Positions 31,262 through 41,289 of a DNA stretch of 64,000 nucleotides are shown piece by piece. The position numbers were made by a program, and so were the translations under genes. Source of the stretch: Aedes albopictus (taxonomy: Eukaryota > Arthropoda > Insecta > Diptera > Culicidae); NCBI RefSeq assembly GCF_035046485.1, contig NC_085137.1:447880980-447944979 (forward strand), in the 5' to 3' direction. The notes beneath the pieces are model-generated. The model was given only the letters and a program-made list of their open reading frames with translations, did no database searches and had not been told where the DNA came from. How positions within the stretch are numbered: position 1 is the first letter of the stretch; each line of letters starts with the position of its first letter.

Positions 31262-31469
31262 TGTAGTATATACCCATTTTAGAACTTTAAGATTTAGAGT
31301 GTACCATCAAATGACAGCAATGTCTAGCAACACACTTGTGTACTCACCAGGTACCTTAACACACCCATACTTGTGAACGAGATAAAAGCAGAGACAAAAT
31401 AGATTTGCCAGTTCATTCTTGTGCTAACTGTGATCCAGCGTACTTTATTACAAAACCCGAAATATATCA
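31262..31469 (+). repeat. 5' LTR
   Basis: Starts TGTAGTATATACCC and ends GAAATATATCA. GAGATAAAAG near 31.38 kb is TATA-like, and CCAGTTCATTC about 30 bases downstream is initiator-like, giving a plausible promoter for the gag transcript. It looks identical to the 3' LTR. Confidence 0.9.
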
Positions 31470-31988
31470 AGTGTCGACGAGCCTGGTGCTAGGACCCTTT
31501 TAACACCCAAGACGCCAATCGGACGCCCAGAAAGTGCCAAGTCAGTAGGCGGGGAGCATTCAGTAGGTGAAAGAAACCTTTGCCTAGTCTGGTGAATATC
31601 GAGGTGGATATTGAAAATTGTGAACTCTCCGTTGATTGATTTCGCGAATTCGGACCAGCACCGCGATTCCCATCCGGCCAAGACGGAAAGCTCAGGATTT
31701 TCGTGCGGTTTGGTAGAGCGCAGATACCGGGAGTGGCGTTCGCGAAAGCTGGTGAGCTGATAAAGGTCGGTCGGAAGATAAAACCGGCGACCAAGTTCCG
31801 ATTCTCGACGTTGTTTCGCAGCCTACCGGGAGCGGTGAGTGCCTGAGGAACGAAGGGCCTTAGACGCGACATCGGCAAAGGTCGATAGAGTGTAGCTTTT
31901 ATTACTGTTCTATTGTCTGAATATCCTTTCATTCAATTGTGTGACTCACAATAGCCTTTTTAAAGTGCAGTAGTAGAAAAACAAAAAC

Positions 31989-33062
31989 ATGGCGCAATCT
32001 TCGGCGCAATCCTCTTTGGCAACCAACATCGAGCCTTACAGAAAGGGGGCTGGGTTTACTGAATGGGCAGAGCGTTTAGAATACCTGTTTTCAATTAATG
32101 CAGTTAAAGAGGAGCACAAAAAAGCATATTTAGCCACTTTAGGTGGTCCTGTTGTGTATTCTGAATTAAAATTACTATACCCTAATACCGATTTGAATAC
32201 TATTGCATACAGGGATATGATTTCAAAACTAAAGGCAAGATTTGACAAAGTGGCGCCTGATATTATTCAGCGTCTGAATTTTAATAACCGTATGCAACAG
32301 AAGGACGAATCGGTCGAGGATTTTGTCCTTGCTGTAAAATTGCAAGCTGAATTTTGCACTTTTGGTGATTATAAATCTATAGCCATCAGAGACCGGGTAA
32401 TTGCTGGTATAAGGGACAAGGCCCTCCAGCAGCGGCTCCTTAATGAGGAAAATTTGACACTAGCAACAGCAGAAAAAATCATTGCCACTTGGGAGGTGGC
32501 AGGAGCGAACTCCAAAGGTTTGGCCGACAATAATGTTGGGGAAAGGATTGCTACTATAGCATCTGATAATAAACTTGACGACAAGAGGCTCAGTAAATTA
32601 GAGCAATTACTTGCAACAATGAGGTTGGCTAGGGCTGAAAATGTAGATCCTGGGGAGGGTCACAGTAGGGGACCGGTGAAGTCGAGGTTAGGCTATAGAC
32701 AGGATACCCCACGAAGACAAGCGAGCTACAACGAACGGTCAGGACCATACAACCCCAGGATGCGAGGGGACTGGAGAGGCAACCGAGACAAGCAAAAAGG
32801 ACATTATGCGGATTTGATTTGTGACTTTTGTGGAATCAAAGGTCACATTAAGCGCAAATGCTTCAAGCTAAAGAACATGAAAAGGGATGCAGTGAACTTC
32901 GTGGACCAGCAGAATCCGGAACCCAGTAAGGACGATGGCTGGGAGGAGCTGTTCAATAAGCTGAAAGCAGACGATTCTGAGAGTGAGGATGATTGGGATG
33001 CAGGTGCAAATTGGAAACGGTCCCATCATGGCTCATCGCGACCAGGTGCGATGCAGGCCTAA
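31989..33062 (+). CDS. Gag polyprotein of the LTR retrotransposon (357 aa)
   Basis: The frame is uninterrupted and starts in a good context (AAACATGGC). The first ~180 residues read as a capsid-type helical domain (FTEWAERLEYLFSINAV, YRDMISKLKARFD, RDRVIAGIRDKALQQRLL) like that of Ty3/gypsy and related Gags. A basic Arg-rich stretch follows (about 215-270). One CCHC zinc knuckle, CDFCGIKGHIKRKC, uses C278, C281, H286 and C291. The tail is acidic (KADDSESEDDWD). No protease motif follows. The protein would be expected to assemble into particles and package RNA. Its preservation in an element lacking pol suggests it is used in cis for packaging or is simply too young to have decayed. Confidence 0.88.
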   Translation: MAQSSAQSSLATNIEPYRKGAGFTEWAERLEYLFSINAVKEEHKKAYLATLGGPVVYSELKLLYPNTDLNTIAYRDMISKLKARFDKVAPDIIQRLNFNNRMQQKDESVEDFVLAVKLQAEFCTFGDYKSIAIRDRVIAGIRDKALQQRLLNEENLTLATAEKIIATWEVAGANSKGLADNNVGERIATIASDNKLDDKRLSKLEQLLATMRLARAENVDPGEGHSRGPVKSRLGYRQDTPRRQASYNERSGPYNPRMRGDWRGNRDKQKGHYADLICDFCGIKGHIKRKCFKLKNMKRDAVNFVDQQNPEPSKDDGWEELFNKLKADDSESEDDWDAGANWKRSHHGSSRPGAMQA

Positions 33063-33064
33063 TG

Positions 33065-33285
33065 CAGTCGTCATCCTGAGGCGCTGCGATGAAGAGGGAG
33101 CCGTGACGAACGAATTGCACAATAGCAGAGAAATGGCAAGGGCCAATGTGCAGCCAGCGAATGCGGATGCTCGAATTAGGCGGAAGAGAAAACATGAAGA
33201 TTCGGTGAATGAGCAACAGGTTATGCTTAGAAGATCGGACAGATCAAAAAAACCTAAGAGAGATGAGATGTATGTTTACGATTAA
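33065..33285 (+). pseudogene. remnant of pol/integrase C-terminal tail
   Basis: A frame overlapping the end of gag continues to 33285 and ends in a basic segment, RRKRKHEDSVNEQQ then LRRSDRSKKPKRDEMYVYD. LRRS-R-KKP endings are typical of the C-terminus of LTR-retrotransposon integrases. I infer that an internal deletion joined the end of gag to the end of pol. Confidence 0.5.
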
Positions 33286-33435
33286 TCATATTCGTTAGTT
33301 CGTTTTTTGTTATCATGGATTATTTTTATTTTCGAATATCAGATTTTTATAAAGTGAATTAGAAAAAAGTGAACTTAACTCTAGTTTTAACTGTCGGCAA
33401 CAGCCGGAGTAATAACATCCGAAGGGATGAGAAGT

Positions 33436-33643
33436 TGTAGTATATACCCATTTTAGAACTTTAAGATTTAGAGTGTACCATCAAATGACAGCAATGTCTA
33501 GCAACACACTTGTGTACTCACCAGGTACCTTAACACACCCATACTTGTGAACGAGATAAAAGCAGAGACAAAATAGATTTGCCAGTTCATTCTTGTGCTA
33601 ACTGTGATCCAGCGTACTTTATTACAAAACCCGAAATATATCA
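33436..33643 (+). repeat. 3' LTR
   Basis: Same 208 bases as the 5' LTR, followed directly by the second GTATG. Confidence 0.9.
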
Positions 33644-33648
33644 GTATG

Positions 33649-34280
33649 TTGCTTTTATAACAAAACGCGTTGCCAACTTCCAGTCGGCATTTCTGAATCA
33701 TCGCAACGAATCAAGCACCACCTCTGCTGGTGTTTGTGTTAGTGAGATCGGAGAAACGTCAGACTCCCGCCTGCTGATTGGCTGCGACTACTCTGGCGAC
33801 GGTTTCATCCGCAACGGATTTAAATCGTCGCGTTCGAAAAGGGGCGAAATCGCCAATAGCAAGTCATGATCCAGACGTAAACAAGCTCTTTGTTGAGCTC
33901 ATCCAGCGTACGTCTGGTCAACAACAGTCCCGGTCGAAGAAGATTATATAATTACAATGTGTATTGTCTGCAATGCCCAGGCTGGCTGAACACCTTTCAA
34001 CCAGAACTTTACCAAACTCCGTATCTAACGAAATCCACAATCGGAGAAAATCATCCCCGGAGGTGAATGATACAAGTAGTCCTTAACGAAATTCAGCGCC
34101 TCATGTGAAAATCCCTTTTTTGTTTACATATGTTACATACGGTGTTTGGTAAAGTTAGGCTTGTATTATTCACTAACCTGTGCTGGCCTCCTCTTAGAAC
34201 GATGGGTTGTGCTAACCTTCCGTATTCCACTCGTACCGATCCCAATGGATTACTGCACGAATTTATACTGACCTGTAGGT
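33649..34280. other. unassigned flank of the LTR element
   Basis: No gene or repeat recognised. Overlapping short frames only. Confidence 0.4.
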
Positions 34281-34380
34281 GAATTCCGGCGCACTTTCTC
34301 TTCGAAGAGAAGAAAATTTTCTTGCTTGTGGACAATGGAAGAAAATTTCTTCTCTTCAAAGAAACTGTGCGCCGGAATTC
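34281..34380. repeat. 100-bp hairpin (GAATTCCGGCGCA arms)
   Basis: GAATTCCGGCGCACTTTCTC and continuing sequence pairs imperfectly over about 44 bp with the inverse ending GTGCGCCGGAATTC. The loop is about 13 bases. Confidence 0.7.
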
Positions 34381-34390
34381 GGCCACTGCT

Positions 34391-34449
34391 TACTCTCACA
34401 CGAAATTTGACGTCTGCACCGCTCAAACGTCAAATTTTCTGTGAGAGTA
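34391..34449. repeat. 59-bp hairpin
   Basis: TACTCTCACACGAAATTTGA and CG pair with CGTCAAATTTTCTGTGAGAG and TA. It lies 10 bases from the previous hairpin. Confidence 0.65.
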
Positions 34450-34489
34450 AAGACGCTTTGCCAAGTGTGCAAATTTTTCCGCACGCATA

Positions 34490-35095
34490 ACCCAGCAGGC
34501 CAACAGCGGTCGCAACAATGTCACAAAAAAGTTCAACATGCTATAACTTTTCATAGAGTGCATCGAAAAATCTCAAATTTTGACTGTTTGTCAATCTATT
34601 ATATGTGCATCATTGGTACAAATTTGGGCTCGATTCATTAATCTTTCGCAAAGTCAGAACTGTTCGGGTAAAACACTATTTTTTAGACAACTCATTTTTG
34701 AGCTGTCATATCTCGGAAACCAGTGAACCGAATTGAATGAAATTTTGAACGTACACTAACAATATTTGTAAGTTTGCTTCGCAAACTATTAAAACATAGA
34801 TACTTTTTAAACGTTTCCTCAATATGGGTAAAAATTTCAACCCGGTATAACTTAATTCGCCATGAGAAAATATTACATTTTATAACGTTGTATTAAGGTT
34901 CAATATATTGTTGATAAACGTTAAAAAAAATCATTCAATTCGGTTCACTGGTTTCCGAGATATGACAGCTCAAAAATGAGTTGTCCGAAAAATAGTGTTT
35001 TACCCGAACGGTTCTTACTTCGTGAAAAATTATTCAATCGAGCCCAAATTTGTACCAATGCTGCACATATAACAGGTTGATAAACAATCAAAATT
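34490..35095. mobile_element. foldback element, truncated at both ends
   Basis: 34.56-34.76 kb and 34.93-35.09 kb are inverse copies, sharing for example GTGTTTTACCCGAACGGTTC and TCGAGCCCAAATTTGTACCA in the right arm. The left arm start (CACAAAAAAGTTCAACATGC) matches a fragment at 41.12 kb that still carries a TA|CAGGGATGGCC terminus. Confidence 0.65.
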
Positions 35096-35159
35096 GTGCT
35101 CGATGATTCGATATAGTTGATTGCGTGTTACCCGATTATGTGGTGTTTCCTCGATGACT

Positions 35160-35205
35160 AATCGTTATGCCTTGGGCTGAAAATCTCATAAATAAAAACA
35201 TTAAA
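35160..35205 (+). repeat. tail fragment of a Feilai-type SINE
   Basis: TTGGGCTGAAAATCTCATAA resembles the SINE tail seen at 2.13 kb and, inverted, at 24.45 kb. Confidence 0.4.
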
Positions 35206-35209
35206 AAAA

Positions 35210-36755
35210 ACTAATCGTTACGTAAGAGAATTCCCGATGACGAATAGTCCGTGTTGATTCCAGTTGTTCCCAATGAATGCGAATGCGAAGATCGAAGTTT
35301 GGTGTTAGTATTTATGTGGATCGCTCCCGCTGGACACATACATGCAATTATCTTAGAGAACATTTAATTCAATTATCTTAGAGAAAATTGATGCTCACAG
35401 GTCCAGCGCTAGTCCGAAATCCAATGATTTCAAGGATATCTTCAAAGCGGTTGATAGCGTAAATTCCAATCCGTATTCGTTTGTGCTTCCAGAGTAGAAG
35501 TCCAATCCAAATGAGCAGATTGCTTGTTAGATTCCCGGTGCTTGTACGTCGTTGCCGTCGGATGACGTGATACCGAAAGAAGTAGTGTTAGAAGTAGTCC
35601 AAGGTGTCCAGATTCGGCAGGACATATATAGTAACTAAGTATACTGACCTATACAGTAGCCAACGATGAAGATGTCCAAGTCGAGGGAAACGTCCAAGAT
35701 GGTGACGTTGTCCAATGATCCTCAGGGATGATGGCGTAATCCTTTGTATCCAACGACAATGGGTGGTTGAGGTGACAATTTGGCGGTTGCAAATGGCGTT
35801 CCAGCGAATGGCGTTTTGGCGGTTATTAGCGCAATTGTGGATCCCAAAGTCCAACCGGAGGTCCCTCATCCGGATCGAAGGACCAAATGTCGGGGTGTAT
35901 GTGAGCCTACCAATCAAGCTTATCTTGAATCCAATCCAGGTGGTATATCCAACCATCGGTCCTGAGCGATTAGATGGGGTTCCTTGTCGACTGTATTATG
36001 TAAGTACACAGTCCCGACACTGGCGAATTTCTTCCACAATAGATCTCTTAGCGGATCGACTGAGAAGTTTACTGCAGGAAATAAACGGCTACGCAGTTTT
36101 CATTACGGAAAACGACACAATAGCGACTCCTTATTTCACACCATTCAATATAATACACACACGTGACGTACAGCAAATTACACAATTTATTTAGGGAAAC
36201 AACACGATACTATTCACATTCATTTAGCTTATACATACTCTAACATCAATAAACTTAACAGATTAAAAAATATAGCTAGACATCGAGTATGGGTTCGACC
36301 GCGTGACAGGACTACGTAACGATAACTACCTGATCTATGCTAAATCTCCCATCAGCCTAACTATCACACGATTCCGACCCTAACTCCAACGCCCGAATGA
36401 CCCTCGCTGACGTCATCGATCCGATCAAACCAGATAGCAATATTCGTCTGAAACTCATGATCTCTCGATGTCATGAATATCGGAGCAGAGCGGGTAATAG
36501 CCGTAGCAAGGCATGGTACTAGTCGTAGGTAGACAGTATCTGCCACACGATATACACAAGCGAAATGGTCATTGGCAGAGGAAGCTCGCGGTTACTAACT
36601 GTAGATGTTCTCATAGAAAGCTGAGAAGCATGCTTTCTCCCAGTTGGGGCCTTACGCAAAGAAGAAGGGACAAATTTTTCATTATTGTCTTTCACACGCA
36701 CTATTTTGTAACGCCTTCTAAAAATGAAACAAAACTTTTAGAAATTTCAGGAATA
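35210..36755. other. unassigned 1.5-kb segment, GC-richer than the flanks
   Basis: Overlapping frames occur on both strands (35588-36194) without a recognisable domain or splice pattern. The segment reads like old mobile or intergenic DNA. I could not classify it. Confidence 0.35.
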
Positions 36756-37354
36756 ACGCTACATTAGACCTGTTCACTTTGAAACTTTTTTTCTCCGATT
36801 CTCCGTGACACATCAAATTATCAATCCATATGCAAAAACAAGTCTTCAGTCCAAAATTGAGCCAAATTGATAAAGATTTAAAGGTGTATCAAATCGATTT
36901 TGTGTTTTTTTAACCGTTTTCACAGAAATTTACTCATAAATCCAGAAAATTGCTCCGAAAGGGTGCCGAAAATACCGTTACGATATAGTTAGAACAATAC
37001 TCTACAACTTTGCCGAAGACACTACGGTGTTTAAATTGCTTATTTCAAAGTTATTCAACAGTTTTCGTTAAAAAATCGCGAGAAAATACAATATTTTTAC
37101 GGTTTTTCATGTAAAAGTCATGTAACTTTACATTGTTTTAAGTGACTAAATTAATAAGCTATTTCTCCTTTGTGTAACGAACATTTCGTCCATACATCGT
37201 TTTTGTGTAGGAATTCGTTTTCAATGACTATTTATCAAAAGTATGTCACGTTGATACTAAAAATCGCATAGAGTTGCCAGCACGAATTAAAACGAAGTTA
37301 ACCATGATTAAGACGTCATGCCATCGTATTCAAATGTCTTTTGATTCAAGTATC

Positions 37355-37415
37355 AGAAATGGCGCAGATGATAAGGCTCGAGCCTGCGGGACAGAAGGTC
37401 CCAGGTTCGAGCTCA
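37355..37415 (+). repeat. tRNA-like (SINE head-like) sequence in the left arm
   Basis: GGCGCAGATGATAAGGCTCG is A-box-like and CCAGGTTCGAGCTC holds a B box. A T-rich run follows, as in a Pol III terminator. It aligns with the inverse module at 37878-37937, so the two are arm-to-arm copies. Confidence 0.55.
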
Positions 37416-37877
37416 AATACATAATAAACTTTTTTTCTTTCTTTGTAGCAGTTAGGATGATGAATCTGCATGAGCCATGGCCCATAACTTACACGCAATC
37501 TCCCAAATAATGATGATCGGGACCTGCCAATTAAGCCCATTTCAGGACTAGCTAGATATTTAGTTTACTTGTTGCAAAGAAATCGTGTCGATGAGATCAG
37601 CTGGACGAAATATTGGACATCTGTTTGATACCGATTAATTTAGCTATAACAATTCAATACGATTATGGAACTGCTTCTGGATGCAAAATGTATCATACAA
37701 CTTTGGAGATTACTTGCATCCATCTAGCCACAAGCAGCACAACTACACGATAAAGGGAAACTTCATTCTTACTATGCACTCTACGGTTTCGAAACAAGGC
37801 TATGATGCCGAATTGCAATGAGATGCAGAGCGTAGTCTCATTAACTTATAGCTGGATCGAGACGCAAAAAATCCTAT

Positions 37878-37937
37878 TCCAGGGCTCGAACCTTGAATCT
37901 TTGAATCGACAGTCTCATGCTCAACCATCTACACCAA
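37878..37937 (-). repeat. tRNA-like sequence in the right arm
   Basis: On the minus strand: GGTGTAGATGGTTGAGCATG (A-box-like), then AAGGTTCGAGCCCTGG (B box GGTTCGAGCCC), then a T run. The spacing is tRNA-like, but no complete acceptor stem is evident. Confidence 0.6.
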
Positions 37938-38529
37938 ATTTAAACTGATGCAGATGCGACAAAGAAATGTAATGACGTTTCAATCATGGGTAACTTTGTT
38001 TAATTTTGTGCTGGCAACTCTATGCGATTTTTAGTATCAACGTGACATACTTTTGATAATTAGTCAATGAAAACGAATTCCTACACTAAAATGATGTATG
38101 GACGAAATGTTCGTAACACATAGGAGCAATAGCTAATTAAATTAGTCACTTAAAACAATGTAAAGTTACATGACTTTTACATGAAAAACCGTAAAAATAT
38201 TGTATTTTTTCGCGATTTTTTAACGAAAATTGTTGAATAACTTTGAAATAAGCAATTTAAACACCGTAGTGTCTTCGGCAAAGTTGTAAAGTATTGTTCC
38301 AACTATATTTTAATGGTGTTTTTGGTACCTTTTCGGTGCAATTTTCTGGATATTGGAGTACATTTTCGTGAAAATGCTCGAAAAAACACAAAATCGATTT
38401 GATACACCTCTAAACCTTTATCAATTTGGCTCATTTTTTGATTGAAGACTTGTTTTTGCATGTAGATTGATAATTTGATGTGACACGGGTAGGTCAAAAA
38501 AAGTGAACAGGTCTACGCTACATATATTG

Positions 38530-39070
38530 TTCTAACCCCGCTAACATAACAACTAACGCTAATGATCGTATTGTTCTAAAAAAGCATGGTTCCTCAAACC
38601 CCATACATCAAAACTTCGTTCTACAGATGCTGCACAACCAAACCCACCATCACACACCGTGCCATCATCTCGCCATCCTCGAAACTTTGATTTATGGGTG
38701 TTTGCTTTTAATTAAATGGCTTCCTCGAGTGCACGTTCCATTATTGTTCCTCGTATGCATACTCAGAAATAAATAAAGTCATTAATGAATATTTTCTATG
38801 CAAAATTGCGGTTCGACTGGGTTCATGCATTAACTGACTAAAACTGGAATAGTTTTGAAAAACTATATACCATTTAATATTCAAAATGCATATTTTTTAG
38901 TATTTTTCAAAAAAGTTGTCTCATATGACCGTTTCTAATTTGTATGCATTTTATGAATAAATTTTAGTAAAATTGAGCTTCCTTCATATTAATTAGGATA
39001 TCAATACAAAATATTGACGAATTATTTCAAAAGCAGCCTAAACTCTGTATAAGACGTTTAAATTTTATTT
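38530..39070. other. unassigned
   Basis: No recognisable gene or repeat. Confidence 0.4.
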
Positions 39071-39129
39071 TGCTGATCAAATACGATATTTAACGTAATG
39101 GCAAAGTTCAATCAAACAAATTCGAAAAA

Positions 39130-39352
39130 CTTTCATTTGGTTTTTGTTTTCGGTTTGAAGAATCTCAAAGCGGACTTGTGGACGATCCCAGAAATTGCTG
39201 ATGGGCTCCTCCGATCTGTAGCCAGGAATCAAGTTGCTGGTCGAGTCAAAACAAATCCTTTTCGTAAACTGCATCATCAGGAACGTACATGTTCACGGTG
39301 TCAATCCGATGTTCTATGTGAGGGATGTATTAAATATGGGAAAGTATTATAA
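39130..39352 (-). pseudogene. possible coding relic, unidentified
   Basis: One minus-strand frame reads HRIDTVNMYVPDDAVYEKDL before a stop. Another continues SNLIPGYRSEEPISNFWDRP in an overlapping register. Together they look like a frameshifted protein segment, but I do not recognise the family. It may be chance. Confidence 0.2.
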
Positions 39353-40015
39353 TGATAAGATAAACAAACTTGATTTGTTTTACTCACCACTCACAGCTTT
39401 TTCCCCAGATTTGAGAGATCTGCATCAAATACTTAATCTAAATATAACTTTAAAAAATATAACGCTCAAAAAAAAAATAAACTGTTTACAACTGTTGTTT
39501 TTCCAGTTAGTTTGAGGAAATTAGTCTATGACAGGACAACTGTCTGAAAATTACACATCACCAAACTAAAAGTTATTTACGCATTTTGGTGATAGAATGC
39601 ATGCATTTCAAATCTATTTTTTAGACATCTTCATGCATAAATGGGATTTAGTTATCAAATGAATAAAAAACAGTCATTTCCTGAATATCCTTATTTCTGA
39701 GTGACTCTCTCCGTCGCGTCGGTTGGCATTTTGGAGGCGGGGATGCAAATAGTTTAGCACACATTTACGACTATAGCTGATTCAACTGTACACCTAGTAT
39801 GCAAACGGATTGAGATCACACATGAATTGGAATCTAACGTACGTGTTAGAAAGCTATTCCGATTGCTTGTAGAACATAGGAAAATGGAATGGGTGATCTC
39901 GAGTGTACAATAAATCAGCGTTTTTCAAATCGAATGGTTCTCAATTAGATGTGAATCGAAATTTTGTCTTCCAATCAAGTAATGAATGTTATTTTGTATT
40001 TCTTTTTTCTTCCAG

Positions 40016-40184
40016 GCCACTAACCTACAGCAAACGCGAGAGCTGCGCGTCTTCGGCAACTACGACCACCCTGCTGGGACCTCCGATGGGGGCGCATGGT
40101 GCCTATCCGAGCTCGATGCGCGGTTCCAATGGCGCTCTGCACTTGCATGCGATGGCACCGAGGGCAATCAGTCCGCTGATGCAG
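40016..40184 (+). CDS. penultimate coding exon of an unidentified host gene
   Basis: The exon is preceded by a pyrimidine tract and AG (TTCTTTTTTCTTCCAG) and followed by GTAGGT. It is much GC-richer than the flanks. The first base completes a codon, then 56 codons follow in an open frame: LTYSKRESCASSATTTTLLG, further GPPMGAHGAYPSS, and ISPLMQ at the end. Composition (Ser, Thr, Gly, Pro, Met, His) suggests a disordered cytoplasmic tail. I do not recognise the gene. Upstream exons were not found in the window, so the intron before it is probably long. Confidence 0.7.
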
Positions 40185-40249
40185 GTAGGTCGAAAATTAC
40201 TATCTATACCGTACAATCAGTTGAATTTGACTTGATTCTTTTTTTTTAG

Positions 40250-40273
40250 GGCTTGGACGAAAACTCCGTCTAA
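40250..40273 (+). CDS. terminal coding exon (GLDENSV, stop)
   Basis: A 65-bp intron (40185-40249) with GT...TTTTTTTTAG ends joins the previous exon in frame. Seven codons encode GLDENSV and TAA follows at 40271-40273. The predicted C-terminus ENSV could be a class I PDZ ligand (S at -1 rather than -2 makes this weak). The 3' UTR follows; no clear polyadenylation site was chosen. Confidence 0.65.
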   Translation, partial: GLDENSV

Positions 40274-41080
40274 TGCGAAAGTCATCATCGTCATCATCTT
40301 TCACGAAGCTCTACCTTTTCTGTTGGGATTTCCAGCTAGCCAAATCTAACGAATCTCTTCCATTTGTTTTCATTGGTTTCAACTAAATGTTTCTTGTATG
40401 CTTCACGCTGTAAGTTAACTTTTGCCTATAGGATTGTACATAGGAAGCGAGACTGGAGGTTTGTAAATTAAAACAATTGATTATGTGTGGAATCTCTACT
40501 GTTGGATCATCGTACCGAGCTGTGTGCATAAACTAGGAGAATTATATTTTCGAGAAGAAATATTTAATAATTGTTAGGATTTTGTTGATCAGCCTATTTG
40601 GAATCAAGCTAGTCTAGTGGAAATTTAACAATTTGAATAATTTTAAATGCAGCGATAAAATGTCAGTTGGTAAACGATAGGTAAATGTGAAATCAGAATT
40701 CAATGAAGTTTCTCTTTGGCAAAACATTTCTGCAAGGCACATCAATAACCGAAATGCATAACTCTGGAGGAAATCATGACAGTAACAAAAATGTCCTCTA
40801 TCTCTTTATAAATGTTGATACCAGATAAATTTGTACACTATCTGTAAAGCAAATACACAAAAACACTTTCTTTATCATTTTTTTTTTTTCGATGATATAA
40901 ATATAATGTCAACTGAAATGGGAATCAAAGGTGATATATATTTGCGATATCCGAAAGCCTTATTATCATACCCATATTTCGTATAAAATAAATAAAAAAA
41001 ACAAAAAGTCAACTGTGAGCCAGTTGAAACGTAATACCAAGAGTAAAAACAAACCAATATGGATAATGGAATGCATGGTG
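40274..41080 (+). other. probable 3' UTR and downstream sequence
   Basis: AT-rich, no open frame of note. AATAAA occurs near 40.99 kb (AAAATAAATAAAAAAAAC), a candidate poly(A) signal, though the distance is large. Confidence 0.35.
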
Positions 41081-41085
41081 AACTA

Positions 41086-41222
41086 CAGGGATGGCCAAAA
41101 TGTTTGGGATAGGCAACTTTTTTTCTCTCACAAAAAAGTTCTACATGCTATATCTTTTCATAGAGCGCATCAAAAAATCTCAAAATTTGACTGTTTGTTA
41201 ATCTATTATAAGTGCATTATTG
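41086..41222 (+). mobile_element. left end of a TA|CAGGGATGGCC foldback element
   Basis: CAGGGATGGCCAAAATGTTT preceded by TA. The sequence CACAAAAAAGTTCTACATGC that follows matches the left arm of the element at 34.49-35.10 kb. The rest is lost. Confidence 0.6.
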
Positions 41223-41289
41223 GATGTTGCATCATGGGCTGCAAAACGGTGAGTCGATAAGGAGAGCGTCCAATATAGCTCTGGTCCTC

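Larger units (their letters stand above)
31262..33643 (+). mobile_element. gag-only LTR retrotransposon, complete and young
   Basis: Two 208-bp LTRs (31262-31469 and 33436-33643) begin TG and end CA, and I find no difference between them. The 5-bp duplication GTATG flanks the element (31257-31261, 33644-33648). A purine tract (GAAGGGATGAGAAG) precedes the 3' LTR. The inside holds an intact gag frame and a short basic frame that resembles a pol/integrase tail. Protease, RT, RNase H and the integrase core are absent. The primer-binding site is not obvious. Gag style suggests Ty3/gypsy, but this rests on reading alone. The element must have moved with enzymes supplied in trans. Confidence 0.9.
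36765..38515. mobile_element. long-TIR hairpin element with 8-9-bp TSD and paired tRNA-like modules
   Basis: It starts TAGACCTGTTCACTTT and ends with the inverse. CGCTACAT flanks both sides (36757-36764, 38516-38523); a ninth base is shared if the border is shifted by one. The clear arms are about 550 bp each (36765-37322 and 37968-38515), and many 20-base stretches match perfectly. An 8-bp TSD with TAG ends would fit hAT; a 9-bp TSD with long TIRs would fit Mutator-like elements. No transposase frame seen. Confidence 0.85.

Noticed and set aside
31470..31500. Primer-binding site after the 5' LTR
   Set aside because: TGGTGCTAGGACCC begins with TGG but lies 15 bases from the LTR, and I cannot match it to a tRNA 3' end with confidence.
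31489..31932. 147-codon minus-strand open frame inside the LTR element
   Set aside because: It lies antisense in the 5' untranslated part of the retrotransposon and shows no recognisable domain; it is best explained as a chance frame in GC-richer sequence.
35588..36194. Opposing 122- and 159-codon frames
   Set aside because: They overlap on opposite strands, share no known motif and have no splice or promoter context.
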